Shown piece by piece: positions 17,943 through 25,342 of a DNA stretch of 61,829 nucleotides (its first letter is position 1; each line of letters begins with the position of its first letter). The notes beneath the pieces are model-generated. The model was not told the DNA's origin and did not search any database. It was given only the letters and a program-made list of their open reading frames with translations. The position numbers and the translations under genes are program-made. Origin of the DNA: Odoribacter sp. AF15-53 (GTDB lineage: Bacteria; Bacteroidota; Bacteroidia; Bacteroidales; Marinifilaceae); assembly GCF_003479425.1 (NCBI RefSeq), contig NZ_QUHC01000014.1:1-61829 (forward strand). Direction: 5' to 3'.

Positions 17943-18827
17943 CTATTGCAATCCGGTGGTTTCAACTTCCGTGCTTACTTTTTTAATTAAGCCTTGAAGT
18001 ACGCTTCCGGGACCGATTTCCAGGAAAGAAGAAGCACCGTCGGACAGCATGTTTTGTACGGTTTGAGTCCAACGTACGGAAGCTGTCAACTGATCAATAA
18101 GATTCTTTTTGATTTCTTCCGGATCAGATACCGGTTGAGCGTTCACGTTCTGGTAAACCGGGCAGGATGGTTTGGAAAAATGAGTGTTCATGATCGCATC
18201 AGCCAATTCCTTACGGGCGGGTTCCATGAGCGGGGAGTGGAATGCACCTCCAACTTTTAACGGGAGAGCACGTTTGGCTCCAGCAGCTTTTAGTTTTTCG
18301 CAAGCGGTAGCGATACCCTGCATTGTTCCGGAAATAACAATTTGTCCCGGGCAATTATAGTTTGCGGTAACAACAACGTCGTTGATGTCAGCTAGAATAT
18401 TTTCAACCGTTTCATCGGGTAATCCTAGGATCGCTGCCATGGTTGAGGGATTTGCCTCACATGCTTTTTGCATGGCGAGAGCTCTGGCGTGAACTAAACG
18501 TAAGCCGTCCTCGAAAGAAAGCGTCCCGTTGGCAACCAATGCTGAAAATTCACCTAAAGAGTGTCCGGCAACCATGTCCGGCTTCTCGTTTAACGATTTG
18601 GCAAGAATTACCGAGTGAAGGAATATCGCCGGTTGGGTAACCTTTGTTTGTTTTAAATCTTCGTCAGTACCTTCGAACATCAGGTCTGTGATACGGAATC
18701 CCAGAATCTCATTTGCTTTTTCAAACAGTTCTTTTGCTTCGGGGGAATTCTCGTACAAATCCTTACCCATGCCTACGAATTGGGCTCCTTGGCCCGGGAA
18801 AACAAATGCTTTTTTCATACTCGTCAT
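17943..18827 (-). CDS. fabD: Malonyl-CoA:ACP acyltransferase (S-malonyltransferase)
   Basis: Transfers malonyl from CoA to acyl carrier protein to feed fatty-acid elongation in the cytoplasm. The 294-residue protein has the N-terminal oxyanion motif FPGQGAQFVGMG and the nucleophile Ser90 in AGHSLGEF. The catalytic His is in VGGAFHSPLM near residue 203. The C-terminal FLEIGPGSVLQGLIKK is complete. The more usual start MKKAFVFPGQG is the fourth codon (18818). It lies 9 bp downstream of folE and ends at the terminator near 17.8 kb. Other fab genes are not nearby. Confidence 0.96.
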   Translation of the reverse strand: MTSMKKAFVFPGQGAQFVGMGKDLYENSPEAKELFEKANEILGFRITDLMFEGTDEDLKQTKVTQPAIFLHSVILAKSLNEKPDMVAGHSLGEFSALVANGTLSFEDGLRLVHARALAMQKACEANPSTMAAILGLPDETVENILADINDVVVTANYNCPGQIVISGTMQGIATACEKLKAAGAKRALPLKVGGAFHSPLMEPARKELADAIMNTHFSKPSCPVYQNVNAQPVSDPEEIKKNLIDQLTASVRWTQTVQNMLSDGASSFLEIGPGSVLQGLIKKVSTEVETTGLQ

Positions 18828-18836
18828 GTTTATTTC

Positions 18837-19463
18837 TTAATGAAATTTGTTACTAATTAGTCGGATAAACTCTTCACGAGTAGCGAGTTTTTCGAATGCC
18901 CCGCTAAAATCGGAAGTCGTTGTTACCGAATTTTGTTTTTGCACGCCCCGCATCATCATGCACATGTGCTGAGCTTCAATAACCACGGCTACACCGAGGG
19001 GATTGAGCGTATTTTGTATACAATTCTTTATGTCGTTTGTCAGTCTCTCCTGCACTTGGAGTCTCCTGGCGAAAGCCTCGACCACGCGGGCGATCTTGCT
19101 AAGCCCGGTGATGTATCCGTTCGGGATATAAGCCACGTGAGCCCGTCCGATAAACGGGAGCATGTGGTGCTCGCACAATGAATATATTTCAATATCCTTG
19201 ACGATAACCATCTGGCGATAGTCTTCTTTGAACAGGGCGGAGCGTAGTATTTCTTCGGGGTTCTCCGAGTAACCGTTTGTCATAAACTGCATGGCTTTGG
19301 CAACGCGGTAAGGAGTTTTCAACAGTCCTTCTCTCTCCGGGTCTTCTCCCAGTAACTTGAGAATTTCTTTATAATGATAGCTTAATTTTTCAGTTCTTGC
19401 CTTGTTATAATATTCTATCTTGCGGTAGAATTCTTCATTATCATCCAATTCAGTGTATTTCAT
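18837..19463 (-). CDS. folE: GTP cyclohydrolase I
   Basis: Converts GTP to dihydroneopterin triphosphate, the first step of tetrahydrofolate synthesis. The 208-residue protein contains the zinc-binding Cys/His motif [10 protein letters not shown] and the second zinc cysteine in [10 protein letters not shown]. Also present are the family block [19 protein letters not shown] and the substrate motif [10 protein letters not shown]. All catalytic residues are present. It is the first gene of folE-fabD. The 190 bp to the divergent nfeD gene contain a short repeat and only an imperfect -7 match (TTACTTTG). Confidence 0.97.
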   Translation of the reverse strand: MKYTELDDNEEFYRKIEYYNKARTEKLSYHYKEILKLLGEDPEREGLLKTPYRVAKAMQFMTNGYSENPEEILRSALFKEDYRQMVIVKDIEIYSLCEHHMLPFIGRAHVAYIPNGYITGLSKIARVVEAFARRLQVQERLTNDIKNCIQNTLNPLGVAVVIEAQHMCMMMRGVQKQNSVTTTSDFSGAFEKLATREEFIRLISNKFH

Positions 19464-19534
19464 GCGTCCTCTCTTTTATATACTTAACTCATTGCCGACA
19501 TGGGTAATGAAAAATTGGATACAAAGTAAAAGAT

Positions 19535-19572
19535 AATAATTGAGAATTGAAAATCGAATGTTGAAAATTAGG
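19535..19572. repeat. TTGAAAATTG-type intergenic repeat
   Basis: Repeating AATTGAGAATTGAAAAT units between folE and nfeD, of the same kind as at the left window edge and near 43.1 and 51.2 kb. Confidence 0.45.
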
Positions 19573-19650
19573 ATAAAGGTGATGGATTCTAAATTTTGTA
19601 CTGTAATTATACTGTTTTAAATAAAAAAATGTACCTTTAGCAAATAAAAA

Positions 19651-20127
19651 ATGTTGTATATGGAGTGGCTTGTTTTGATCATGCTGATATTAATAGGTTT
19701 TACACTGTTAATTCTTGAATTTCTTGTTTTCCCGGGAGTTAATGTTGCCGGAATCTTAGGTTTTGCTTGTGTGGGAGGTGCCATTTATATCGCTTACTCG
19801 ACGATGGGGACCACCGTAGGGCATTTTACCTTGTTGGGTACGGCTGTCAGTGGTTTCGGGGTGACTTATTACGCGTTGCGATCGAAAACGTGGAAGCGTA
19901 TGCAATTGAATAGCCAGATTGATAGTACGGTGGAAGGTGTTGACGAGTCCATTCGGGAAGGTGATATCGGGATGACGCAAGGGCGTTTGGCTCCGATGGG
20001 AAAAGTCCGGGTGGGAGATCATGTTGCGGAGGCGGAGTCTCGTTCGGGATTCATCGACGAGAACCGGGAAGTAATTGTATTGAAGGTGTTTAAAAATAAG
20101 ATAATTGTTAAATTAAAAACAGAATAG
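19651..20127 (+). CDS. NfeD-like membrane protein
   Basis: Short NfeD protein of 158 residues without the ClpP-like protease domain. Hydrophobic helices cover about 4-26 (EWLVLIMLILIGFTLLILEF), 30-50 and 58-78. A C-terminal OB-fold lies at about 100-158 (IGMTQGRLAPMGKVRVGD, EVIVLKVFKNKIIVKL). Together with FloA, three bases downstream, it forms the classic flotillin/NfeD pair that organises membrane microdomains. The ATG at 19660 (MEWL) is an equally good start. An imperfect -7 element TACCTTTA lies 11 nt upstream. Confidence 0.9.
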   Translation: MLYMEWLVLIMLILIGFTLLILEFLVFPGVNVAGILGFACVGGAIYIAYSTMGTTVGHFTLLGTAVSGFGVTYYALRSKTWKRMQLNSQIDSTVEGVDESIREGDIGMTQGRLAPMGKVRVGDHVAEAESRSGFIDENREVIVLKVFKNKIIVKLKTE

Positions 20128-20130
20128 AAG

Positions 20131-21117
20131 ATGGATAGTAGTTTAGTTTTCTTGGTAGCGGTAATTGCAGGAGGTCTCTTCTTGCTATGGATAATCCTCT
20201 ACTTTATTCCGATCGGCTTGTGGTTTCAGGCATTGGTGTCTGATGTGAAAGTATCGTTATTGCAATTAGTTTTAATGCGCTGGAGAAAAGTACCTCCTAC
20301 TATCATCGTGCGTGCTATGATCGAGGGGAAGAAAGCGGGGTTGGAATTGTATCGTGATTTGTTGGAAGCACATTACTTGGCCGGAGGGCACGTTGCCCAA
20401 GTGGTGCATGCGTTGGTATCGGCTTCCAAGGCGAATATTGATCTGACGTTTCAAATTGCTACTGCCGTAGATTTGGCAGGACGTGATGTATTCGAGGCTG
20501 TTCAGATGAGCGTGAACCCTAAAGTGATTAACACGCCTCCCGTTGCTGCCGTGGCAAAGGATGGTATCCAGTTGATAGCAAAAGCTCGTGTTACAGTGCG
20601 AGCTAATATCCGTCAACTAGTGGGAGGCGCCGGGGAGGAAACAATTCTGGCTCGTGTAGGTGAAGGTATCGTGTCTTCTATTGGCTCGGCCGGTTCTCAC
20701 AAGGAGGTTTTGGAGAATCCGGATTCTATTTCGAAGGTAGTGTTGAACAAGGGATTGGATTCCGGTACCGCTTTTGAGATTCTATCTATTGATATCGCGG
20801 ATATTGACATCGGTAAGAACATCGGGGCCGAATTGCAAACCGACCAAGCCGAGGCTGATCTGAAGATTGCGCAGGCCAAGGCGGAAGAACGGCGTGCTAT
20901 GGCAGTTGCAACCGAACATGAGATGAAAGCTCTTGCCCAAGAGATGCGTGCTAAAGTGATCGAGGCGGAAGCAGATGTTCCTCGTGCTATGGCAGAGGCT
21001 TTCCGGAACGGTAATTTGGGAATCATGGATTACTATAAAATGAAGAATATAGAAGCGGATACCAATATGCGCGAATCTATTGCCAAACCGGGAGATAAAA
21101 AGAATCCACAGAAATAA
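20131..21117 (+). CDS. floA: Flotillin-like protein FloA
   Basis: Membrane-associated scaffold of 328 residues. An N-terminal hydrophobic hairpin (about 5-50) is followed by a family-typical segment [25 protein letters not shown] and a SPFH-like domain. A coiled-coil region rich in Ala/Glu follows at about 235-290 ([30 protein letters not shown], shown here in parts as [16 protein letters not shown] and [15 protein letters not shown]). The C-terminal [19 protein letters not shown] matches FloA ends. It lies three bases after nfeD and is followed by a strong terminator. It is expected to form functional membrane microdomains. Confidence 0.95.
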   Translation: MDSSLVFLVAVIAGGLFLLWIILYFIPIGLWFQALVSDVKVSLLQLVLMRWRKVPPTIIVRAMIEGKKAGLELYRDLLEAHYLAGGHVAQVVHALVSASKANIDLTFQIATAVDLAGRDVFEAVQMSVNPKVINTPPVAAVAKDGIQLIAKARVTVRANIRQLVGGAGEETILARVGEGIVSSIGSAGSHKEVLENPDSISKVVLNKGLDSGTAFEILSIDIADIDIGKNIGAELQTDQAEADLKIAQAKAEERRAMAVATEHEMKALAQEMRAKVIEAEADVPRAMAEAFRNGNLGIMDYYKMKNIEADTNMRESIAKPGDKKNPQK

Positions 21118-21227
21118 TTTTAAAAAGTGTGAACAACTTGCGGTAGCATCAAAATCTTGTGGTAAAATGAAATCGTATTTGGGATGATTGCAGGTTGAAT
21201 TCGTGGATTAAAGACGAGACAAAGACG

Positions 21228-21275
21228 AGACAAAGCCGAGTCACGAACGAGTTGACCTGGCTTTGTCTTTTTTTT
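21228..21275 (+). terminator. Terminator downstream of floA
   Basis: AGACAAAGCC (21228-21237) pairs with GGCTTTGTCT (21259-21268). An inner GTCA/TGAC stem sits in the 21-nt loop, and a run of eight T follows. A classical rho-independent terminator about 110 bp after the floA stop. Confidence 0.85.
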
Positions 21276-21444
21276 ATATTCGGGATGTTTATTCAAAAGT
21301 GCCTGAACACGGCCTTATCTTATCCTGATCACGGGTGGAAATCTAGCACGGCTACTCTTTATATATTTTTGTGGGAGTGGAAGTGAGTTTGTGATTTTTT
21401 TTATCTATCTGTTTATGAGATTATTGAAGGGGAGTCGTTGTTTG

Positions 21445-21534
21445 AACTACCCCTTCTGTCCCTCCTTACACGGGCGGGGAAACCGTTTGGTAATTAGCTC
21501 TCCCCCTGTGTAGGGGGGAGCCGGGGGGGTAGTT
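21445..21534. repeat. C/G-tract palindromic element
   Basis: AACTACCCC (21445-21453) and GGGGTAGTT (21526-21534) are exact inverted ends of a 90-bp segment. Inside, CTCCCCC (21500-21506) pairs with GGGGGAG (21514-21520). On the minus strand the inner hairpin could terminate lysA. The mirror ends suggest an intergenic repeat unit, but only one copy is in the window. Confidence 0.5.
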
Positions 21535-21539
21535 GTTTC

Positions 21540-22694
21540 TCATAAAACCGATTCCGAGAAATAGTTGCCCGGAAGATTGCGGAGATTGTATTGTGAAGCC
21601 ATGACTTCCCCGTAAGCACCACAGGAGCGGATGGCTATCAGGTCTCCCCGGTTGGTTGCTGGTAACTCACGGTCTTTGCCGAAGCAATCGGATGATTCAC
21701 AGATCGGTCCCACGATGTCATATTTTTCATGTGTACCCACGGAGGTTAGGTTCTCTATCCGGTGGAATGCCTGATAGAGAGCCGGGCGCAACAAGTCGTT
21801 CATGCCTGCGTCCAGGATCACGAATTTCTTGTGCTTTCCTTCCTTCACGTATAATACCCTGGAGATTAGGGAACCGCATTGGCCGACAAGTGATCGACCC
21901 AGTTCGAAATGTAATTGTTGCCCCGGCAGGACTTCGAATAAATCCTCGAAGATTTGGAAATAGGAGGCGAAGTCGGGTATTAATCCGCAAGTCGGACAGT
22001 CGTAATTAATCCCCAGCCCCCCGCCGAAGTTGATGTGAGGAAGAATAACACCGTGTTCTTTCAGGCGAGTTTGAATCTCGTTAACCCTCAGGCAGAGGCC
22101 GCGGAAAACGGTCAAATCGGTAATCTGGGAACCGATATGGAAATGTAGCCCGATCAGTTGGATGTGTTCCAGTTCTTTGCAGGCCGCGATAGCTCGATCG
22201 AGGTCATAGAGATAAAAACCGAATTTGTTTTCCTCGATGCCCGTGGTGATGTAATGATGCGTGTGTGCATCCACGTTCGGGTTGATACGCAGGGCGATAG
22301 CGGCCTTTTTGCCGAGTGATCCGGCGATCGTGTTGATCACTTCGATTTCTGGTAATGATTCACAGTTGAAGCAAAAAATCTCTTTTTCAAGAGCGATTCG
22401 AATCTCTTCGTCACTTTTTCCGACTCCGGCGTAAACAATTCGGTCTGCCGGAAAACCGCATGTCGAGGCACGGGCAACTTCATTGCCACTCACGCAATCG
22501 GCCCCGATCCCGTAACTCTGGATAATGTCGAGAATTTTTGGATTGGCGTTTGCCTTGATTGCGTAATGTAAATGAAATCCATGCTGTCCTGCGGCTTGGG
22601 AGGCTGCTTGGAGGGTTGCTCGTAAGAGAGTCGTATCGTAGTAATAGAAGGGGGTCTTTAAGGATTGAAATATTTTAATTGTATCTATGTTCAT
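21540..22694 (-). CDS. lysA: Diaminopimelate decarboxylase
   Basis: PLP enzyme that decarboxylates meso-diaminopimelate to L-lysine. From the start chosen here it is 384 residues. The PLP lysine is Lys47 in HYAIKANANPK. HFHIGSQ and the glycine-rich INFGGGLGI bind cofactor phosphate. CESSDCFGKDR carries the catalytic cysteine, and the C-terminal CGAYGEVMASQYNLR is complete. The frame extends 26 codons further upstream, but those codons only translate a decamer repeat (YKLYK units), so MNIDTIKIF at 22694 is the true start. It follows lysC on the same strand across a palindromic repeat of about 115 bp. Confidence 0.95.
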   Translation of the reverse strand: MNIDTIKIFQSLKTPFYYYDTTLLRATLQAASQAAGQHGFHLHYAIKANANPKILDIIQSYGIGADCVSGNEVARASTCGFPADRIVYAGVGKSDEEIRIALEKEIFCFNCESLPEIEVINTIAGSLGKKAAIALRINPNVDAHTHHYITTGIEENKFGFYLYDLDRAIAACKELEHIQLIGLHFHIGSQITDLTVFRGLCLRVNEIQTRLKEHGVILPHINFGGGLGINYDCPTCGLIPDFASYFQIFEDLFEVLPGQQLHFELGRSLVGQCGSLISRVLYVKEGKHKKFVILDAGMNDLLRPALYQAFHRIENLTSVGTHEKYDIVGPICESSDCFGKDRELPATNRGDLIAIRSCGAYGEVMASQYNLRNLPGNYFSESVL

Positions 22695-22696
22695 AG

Positions 22697-22811
22697 TCCG
22701 TTTGTAAAGTTTGTAAAGTTTATAATGTTTGTAAAGTTTGTAAGGTTTATAAGGTGTTCGTGTGTAAATCATACTTTATGAACTTTATAAACCTTATGAA
22801 CCTTATAAACT
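22697..22811. repeat. Palindrome of GTTTATAAGG-type decamers between lysC and lysA
   Basis: The left part consists of GTAAAGTTT/GTAAGGTTTATAAGG units and the right part of ACTTTATAAACCTTATGAACC units, which are inverted copies. The whole can fold as a long hairpin around 22756-22772. It shares its arms with the elements at 27487-27621 and 38346-38556 but lacks their GC-rich core. The right end reaches the lysC stop. Confidence 0.65.
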
Positions 22812-24145
22812 CATTTCAGTAACTTCTCGCTAAGTGCTTCCAGGGCTTTTTGCTTGTCGGTTTGTTTCACGAGCAAGGAAATGCTATGTTCGCTGGCTCC
22901 ATACGAGATCATGTGTAACGGTACATCTTGTAGGGCCGTGAGCGCTTGGGCCGCGAGTCCGTGATTATTGATAGAACAATCCCCGACAATACAAATAATG
23001 GAAAGAGATTCTTCAACTTCGATCGTGCCGTATTTGGTAAGATCTTTTTTGATGTCTTCCAGGTGACACGTGTTGTCGATCGTGAGGGATATGGCAACTT
23101 CGGAAGTAGCGATCATGTCGATCGGGGTTTTCCACGATTCAAAAATTTCGAATACTTTGCGCACGAAACCGTATGCCAGTAGCATGTTGCTGGATTTGAC
23201 TTTTATCGCCGTGATCCCGTCTTTGGCGGCAACCGCTTTGAAGTTTTGAACCGGGCTTTCTTTGGTGATTAACGTTCCCTCGTCACTTGGGTTCATCGTG
23301 TTTTTCATGCGAACGGGAATATTGGCTTTTTTCGCGGGCTGAATGCTTGACGGGTGGAGAATTTTCGCACCGAAATAGGCGAGCTCGGCGGCCTCGTCAA
23401 AGGAAAGGCTGCGAATGGCTTTCGTGTTTTTCACGTAGCGCGGGTCGCTATTGTGCACGCCGTCGATGTCAGTCCATATCTGGATTTCATCCACATTGAG
23501 GGCTGCACCGATGAGAGCTGCGGAGTAGTCACTACCTCCTCTTTTCAGGTTGTCGATTTCACCGTACGCGTTCCGGCAGATAAATCCTTGTGTGATGATA
23601 ATCCGCTCCGTGGCCGGGTTGGATAACAGGCGTTTCAGGTTTTGTTCGATATAAAAATAGTCGGGTTCACAATCTTTGTCAATGCGCATGAAATCCAGGG
23701 CAGAGAGTAACGTGGAACGGATTCCTTGTTCCTGCAAGTAATAGTACATCAGGGTTGTCGAGATGATTTCTCCTTGAGCGACAACGGCTTTCTCTTGTAA
23801 CGGGTAGAAATCTTTGTTGATGAATGAACGGAGGTAAGTGAAGATCGTTTGCACGAATTCTTGTCCCCGGTGCTTGTATTCTTCGGTGCTATATAGATCG
23901 CTGATAGTCATCAGATAGTCCAGTTCAAGATTTTGAATGGCCGTCAAGGCTTCTTGCCGATCATTGTGATACAGGTAGTTCGTGATGTCGACCAACGTGT
24001 TTGTCGTGCCGGACATAGCCGAGAGGACCACGATTTTGGGTTGATCATCCGAGATTAATTTTGCTACTTCCTGTATTCGTGGTGCGTTACCCACGGAGGT
24101 TCCTCCAAATTTTAATACGTTCATAAGTTTATTGTTCTTAATCAT
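22811..24145 (-). CDS. lysC: Aspartate kinase (monofunctional)
   Basis: Phosphorylates aspartate, the entry step to lysine, threonine and methionine. It has 444 residues. The kinase start MNVLKFGGTSVGN begins at the eighth codon (24124), which may be the real start. RGGSDYSAALIGAAL and IWTDIDGVHNSDPR form the active site. Two ACT domains occupy about 300-440 (DGITAIKVKSSNMLLAYGF, ISIICIVGDCSI-like), so allosteric control by an amino acid is expected. No homoserine dehydrogenase is fused. A leader peptide and attenuator lie upstream (24162-24338). Confidence 0.95.
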   Translation of the reverse strand: MIKNNKLMNVLKFGGTSVGNAPRIQEVAKLISDDQPKIVVLSAMSGTTNTLVDITNYLYHNDRQEALTAIQNLELDYLMTISDLYSTEEYKHRGQEFVQTIFTYLRSFINKDFYPLQEKAVVAQGEIISTTLMYYYLQEQGIRSTLLSALDFMRIDKDCEPDYFYIEQNLKRLLSNPATERIIITQGFICRNAYGEIDNLKRGGSDYSAALIGAALNVDEIQIWTDIDGVHNSDPRYVKNTKAIRSLSFDEAAELAYFGAKILHPSSIQPAKKANIPVRMKNTMNPSDEGTLITKESPVQNFKAVAAKDGITAIKVKSSNMLLAYGFVRKVFEIFESWKTPIDMIATSEVAISLTIDNTCHLEDIKKDLTKYGTIEVEESLSIICIVGDCSINNHGLAAQALTALQDVPLHMISYGASEHSISLLVKQTDKQKALEALSEKLLK

Positions 24146-24161
24146 TTAGTTTCTTTACATG

Positions 24162-24193
24162 AAAAAAGCCCGTGTATTCACACAGGCTTTTTC
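24162..24193 (-). terminator. Attenuator terminator in the lysC leader
   Basis: On the minus strand AAAAGCCTGTGT pairs with ACACGGGCTTTT (12 pairs including one U-G) around a GAAU loop, followed by six U. It ends 17 nt before the lysC ATG. Its 5' arm (24183-24188) is complementary to CAGGCT at 24219-24224 in the upstream leader, so the two pairings exclude each other. Confidence 0.75.
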
Positions 24194-24216
24194 GACAGTT
24201 TTTTTATAACAGTACG

Positions 24217-24282
24217 CTAGCCTGCAAAGAGCCTTTGCATGCACATCATCTGTTTATAGTTATTTGTATATCTTGTTGTCAT
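24217..24282 (-). CDS. Leader peptide of the lysC attenuator (21 residues, Met-Met-Cys-Met cluster)
   Basis: A 21-codon frame starting MTTRYTNNYKQ, with codons 12-15 reading Met-Met-Cys-Met (24249-24238), and ending RLFAG-stop. An AAGAAG stretch precedes its ATG, which lies 24 nt after the -7 element; the trp leader has 23 nt. Just after the Met cluster a perfect 7-bp hairpin forms, TGCAAAG with CTTTGCA (24239-24223). A ribosome stalled at the cluster would cover its 5' arm and free CAGGCT to break the terminator. A seven-residue frame MKNTQEV ends with a 4-nt overlap upstream (24302-24279) and might couple to it. The sensed residue (Met, Cys or Thr) is an inference. Confidence 0.5.
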   Translation of the reverse strand: MTTRYTNNYKQMMCMQRLFAG

Positions 24283-24306
24283 ACTTCTTGTGTGTTTTTC
24301 ATGATG

Positions 24307-24338
24307 CAAATATTGCACATTGAAATTTAAAAAACAAG
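24307..24338 (-). promoter_or_regulatory. Promoter of the lysC leader
   Basis: On the minus strand CTTG (24335-24338), a 20-nt spacer, then AATATTTG (24307-24314), one mismatch from TAnnTTTG. The spacing equals that of the trp leader promoter. Confidence 0.55.
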
Positions 24339-24372
24339 AGGTTGTTAAATATTTAACAAATATATGGCTGCG

Positions 24373-24434
24373 CCACGTTACACGTTACAAGTTGATGGGT
24401 TACAAGTTCTTTTTTAACAACCTGTAACTTTCCA
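24373..24434. repeat. GTTACAAGTT-type intergenic repeat
   Basis: The units CACGTTACACGTTACAAGTT and GGGTTACAAGTT are followed by an inverted AACCTGTAAC. The same family as at 17832-17935. It lies between the lysC promoter and the prmA stop. Confidence 0.5.
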
Positions 24435-24440
24435 CGAAAA

Positions 24441-25292
24441 TTATTTTTGGTGGAAAATCACTGCCGTCCAGTTGTCTTTTACCTTATTTGATTGATAAGT
24501 GAGGCCTAGTTGTTCGGCTTTTTCCCGGATGATTGGGATGTCTTCCGTGTAGAAACCACTCATGATGAGATAGCCGTTTGTGTTGAGTACATTTACATAG
24601 CTATGCATATCATTTAATAATATGTTGCGGTTGATGTTTGCCAGGATGATATCGTAATGGTCTTGCCCGTTCAGGAGGGAGGCGTCCCCGATGAGTATAC
24701 GGATGTTGTCAATGTGGTTCGTGGCGATGTTTTCCATGGCGTTGTTGTAGGCCCACTCGTCGATGTCGATCCCCGTGATTTCCTTTGCCCCAGCCTGGGC
24801 AGCCATGATAGACAGGATTCCGGTACCACAGCCCATATCCAGAATTTGCTTGCCGGAGAATTCGGGTTTCATGTCCAAGATGGTTTCCAGCATCAGGGCG
24901 GTTGTTGCGTGATGACCGGTACCGAAGCTCATTTTCGGGTCAATGATAATCTCGTGTTCGATGTTTTCAATCGTGGGGTGGAACCCGGCTCTCACTAGAA
25001 TGCAGTCCCGTACGAGGATTGGGGTGAAGTTTTCTTCCCAGATTTTGTTCCAGTCCTGGTTTTCTATCTCTGCTTTTTCCCAGGTAATCGTGTACATGGA
25101 TTGAAAAAACGAGAGAATTTCCATTTTTTCTATATGTTCTTCGTTGAAATTTTTACTTGGGATATAGGCTTTGAAACCGTCGTGCGTGTATGAAAAACTG
25201 TCGTAACCGAGATCGCCAAGTTCAGCGATGATCGCATCCGCGATGTCCTCCACGTAGGGAGTGATATGAAAGGTAAGTTCTGTATAAAACAT
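24441..25292 (-). CDS. prmA: Ribosomal protein L11 methyltransferase
   Basis: SAM-dependent enzyme of 283 residues that trimethylates ribosomal protein L11. The N-terminal substrate-recognition domain (about 1-95) leads to IIDPKMSFGTGHHATTALMLE, the PrmA hallmark. Motif I follows as LDMGCGTGILSIMAAQAGA, then GIDIDEWAYNNAMEN and the motif IV-like DIILANINRNILL. The catalytic architecture is complete. It lies between trpB2 and lysC on the same strand. A -7 element (25310-25317) inside the loop of a long inverted repeat probably drives it separately from trpB2. Confidence 0.96.
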   Translation of the reverse strand: MFYTELTFHITPYVEDIADAIIAELGDLGYDSFSYTHDGFKAYIPSKNFNEEHIEKMEILSFFQSMYTITWEKAEIENQDWNKIWEENFTPILVRDCILVRAGFHPTIENIEHEIIIDPKMSFGTGHHATTALMLETILDMKPEFSGKQILDMGCGTGILSIMAAQAGAKEITGIDIDEWAYNNAMENIATNHIDNIRILIGDASLLNGQDHYDIILANINRNILLNDMHSYVNVLNTNGYLIMSGFYTEDIPIIREKAEQLGLTYQSNKVKDNWTAVIFHQK

Positions 25293-25334
25293 GCTATCTG
25301 ATTTTTTTGCAAATGTAGCAAAAAATCAGATAGC
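25293..25334 (-). promoter_or_regulatory. 17-bp inverted repeat with the prmA -7 element in its loop
   Basis: GCTATCTGATTTTTTTGC (25293-25310) pairs with GCAAAAAATCAGATAGC (25318-25334) with one bulge. On the minus strand the loop and arm edge read TACATTTG (25317-25310), an exact -7 element. The stem can terminate trpB2 transcripts, while the promoter in it would start prmA 10-15 nt before its ATG. Confidence 0.6.
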
Positions 25335-25342
25335 TATGCTCT

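Larger units (their letters stand above)
21118..21539. other. 422-bp intergenic region between convergent floA and lysA
   Basis: There is no credible gene here; a 63-codon frame at 21195-21386 runs across the terminator and resembles nothing. The region holds the direct repeat GACGAGACAAA twice (21214-21234), the floA terminator and a G/C-tract palindrome near lysA. Both are listed separately. Confidence 0.6.

Noticed and set aside
21195..21386. 63-codon plus-strand frame after floA
   Set aside because: It covers the floA terminator and low-complexity repeats, has no ribosome binding site and resembles no family.
21445..21534. Insertion sequence or MITE with target-site duplication
   Set aside because: Inverted ends are only 9 bp, no duplicated flanks were found and there is no second copy in the window, so a mobile origin is not supported.
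24146..24300. Lysine (L-box) riboswitch before lysC
   Set aside because: The leader is only about 140 nt, lacks the long five-helix lysine aptamer, and instead contains a small ORF with alternative hairpins.
24279..24302. MKNTQEV frame as the lysC leader peptide
   Set aside because: Too short and placed on the expected transcription start; the following 21-codon frame has the geometry of the trp leader. Retained only as a possible coupled upstream frame.
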